Below are positions 63,914-64,000 of a stretch of 64,000 bases of DNA, in pieces. Below the pieces are notes generated by a model that saw only the letters and a program-made list of their open reading frames with translations, was not told the DNA's origin and did no database searches. This DNA is from Arctopsyche grandis (Eukaryota; Arthropoda; Insecta; Trichoptera; Hydropsychidae). The position numbers and the translations under genes were made by a program. How positions within the stretch are numbered: position 1 is the stretch's first letter; each line of letters begins with the position of its first letter. The stretch covers positions 29,342,001 to 29,406,000 of the forward strand of contig NC_135367.1 in NCBI RefSeq assembly GCF_051622035.1. Reading direction: 5' to 3'.

Positions 63914-64000
63914 TTATAAATCTTCATCAGACATGTCATCATCCGAAGATAATATCTCAGACGATTTGTCATCGGAGAGCTCATCGTCGCTCACAGCCAT
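63914..64000 (-). CDS. Acidic C-terminus of an unidentified protein
   Basis: The minus strand is open from the window edge to TAA at 63914-63916: MAVSDDELSDDKSSEILSSD followed by DDMSDEDL. This Ser/Asp/Glu-rich tail is typical of nuclear or chromatin proteins and contains casein-kinase-2-like sites. The Met at the window edge may be internal. Composition and codon use look coding; identity unknown. Confidence 0.5.
   Translation of the reverse strand: MAVSDDELSDDKSSEILSSDDDMSDEDL

Overview
This window is nuclear DNA of an insect. The evidence is intron-rich genes with GT/AG introns, a SNAP-25 protein nearly identical in motif to the fly protein, an Inr plus DPE core promoter, AT-rich non-coding DNA full of ACATATGTATGT-type runs and (TA)n tracts, and a dense load of hAT, piggyBac, pogo, LINE and LTR relics. 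The order of insect cannot be told from sequence reading alone.

Layout. 1-762: 3' end of a non-LTR retrotransposon. 1205-2399 (+): the last two exons of a ZIP zinc transporter whose 5' part lies outside the window. 6680-24107 (-): SNAP-25, the central gene of the window, with seven constant or alternative exon positions. Its probable promoter and non-coding first exon lie far upstream at 42538-42688, so the transcription unit would span about 36 kb. The 24.1-42.5 kb stretch is then its first intron, packed with nested transposons. 42.8-46.9 kb: two broken LINEs, one split by a solo LTR. 47048-47924 (-): a phytanoyl-CoA dioxygenase-domain (PHYHD1-like) gene that seems to have lost an internal piece. 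50267-51319 (-): MAD2L1BP (p31comet). 51.4-56.9 kb: fold-back elements, an LTR relic, a LINE fragment and a hAT relic. 56915-59075 (-): WDR37, complete in nine exons. 59.9-60.9 kb: an element nested three deep. 61234-63738 (+): TRNT1, the CCA-adding enzyme. 63914-64000 (-): acidic C-terminus of an unidentified protein.

The most striking system is SNAP-25. Three tandem 49-nt exons encode the same segment of the first SNARE helix, including the zero-layer glutamine, and two interchangeable last exons encode the C-terminus. Since 49 is not a multiple of three, skipping the exon or using two copies breaks the frame. Up to six isoforms are possible. The three exon copies keep the residues that pack inside the SNARE bundle and differ on its outer face. 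The two last exons encode identical protein for 15 residues with mostly different codons, then diverge at the end.

The genes are unrelated housekeeping or neuronal genes and form no operon. SNAP-25 and ZIP converge on a 4 kb gap; WDR37 and TRNT1 are divergent neighbours.
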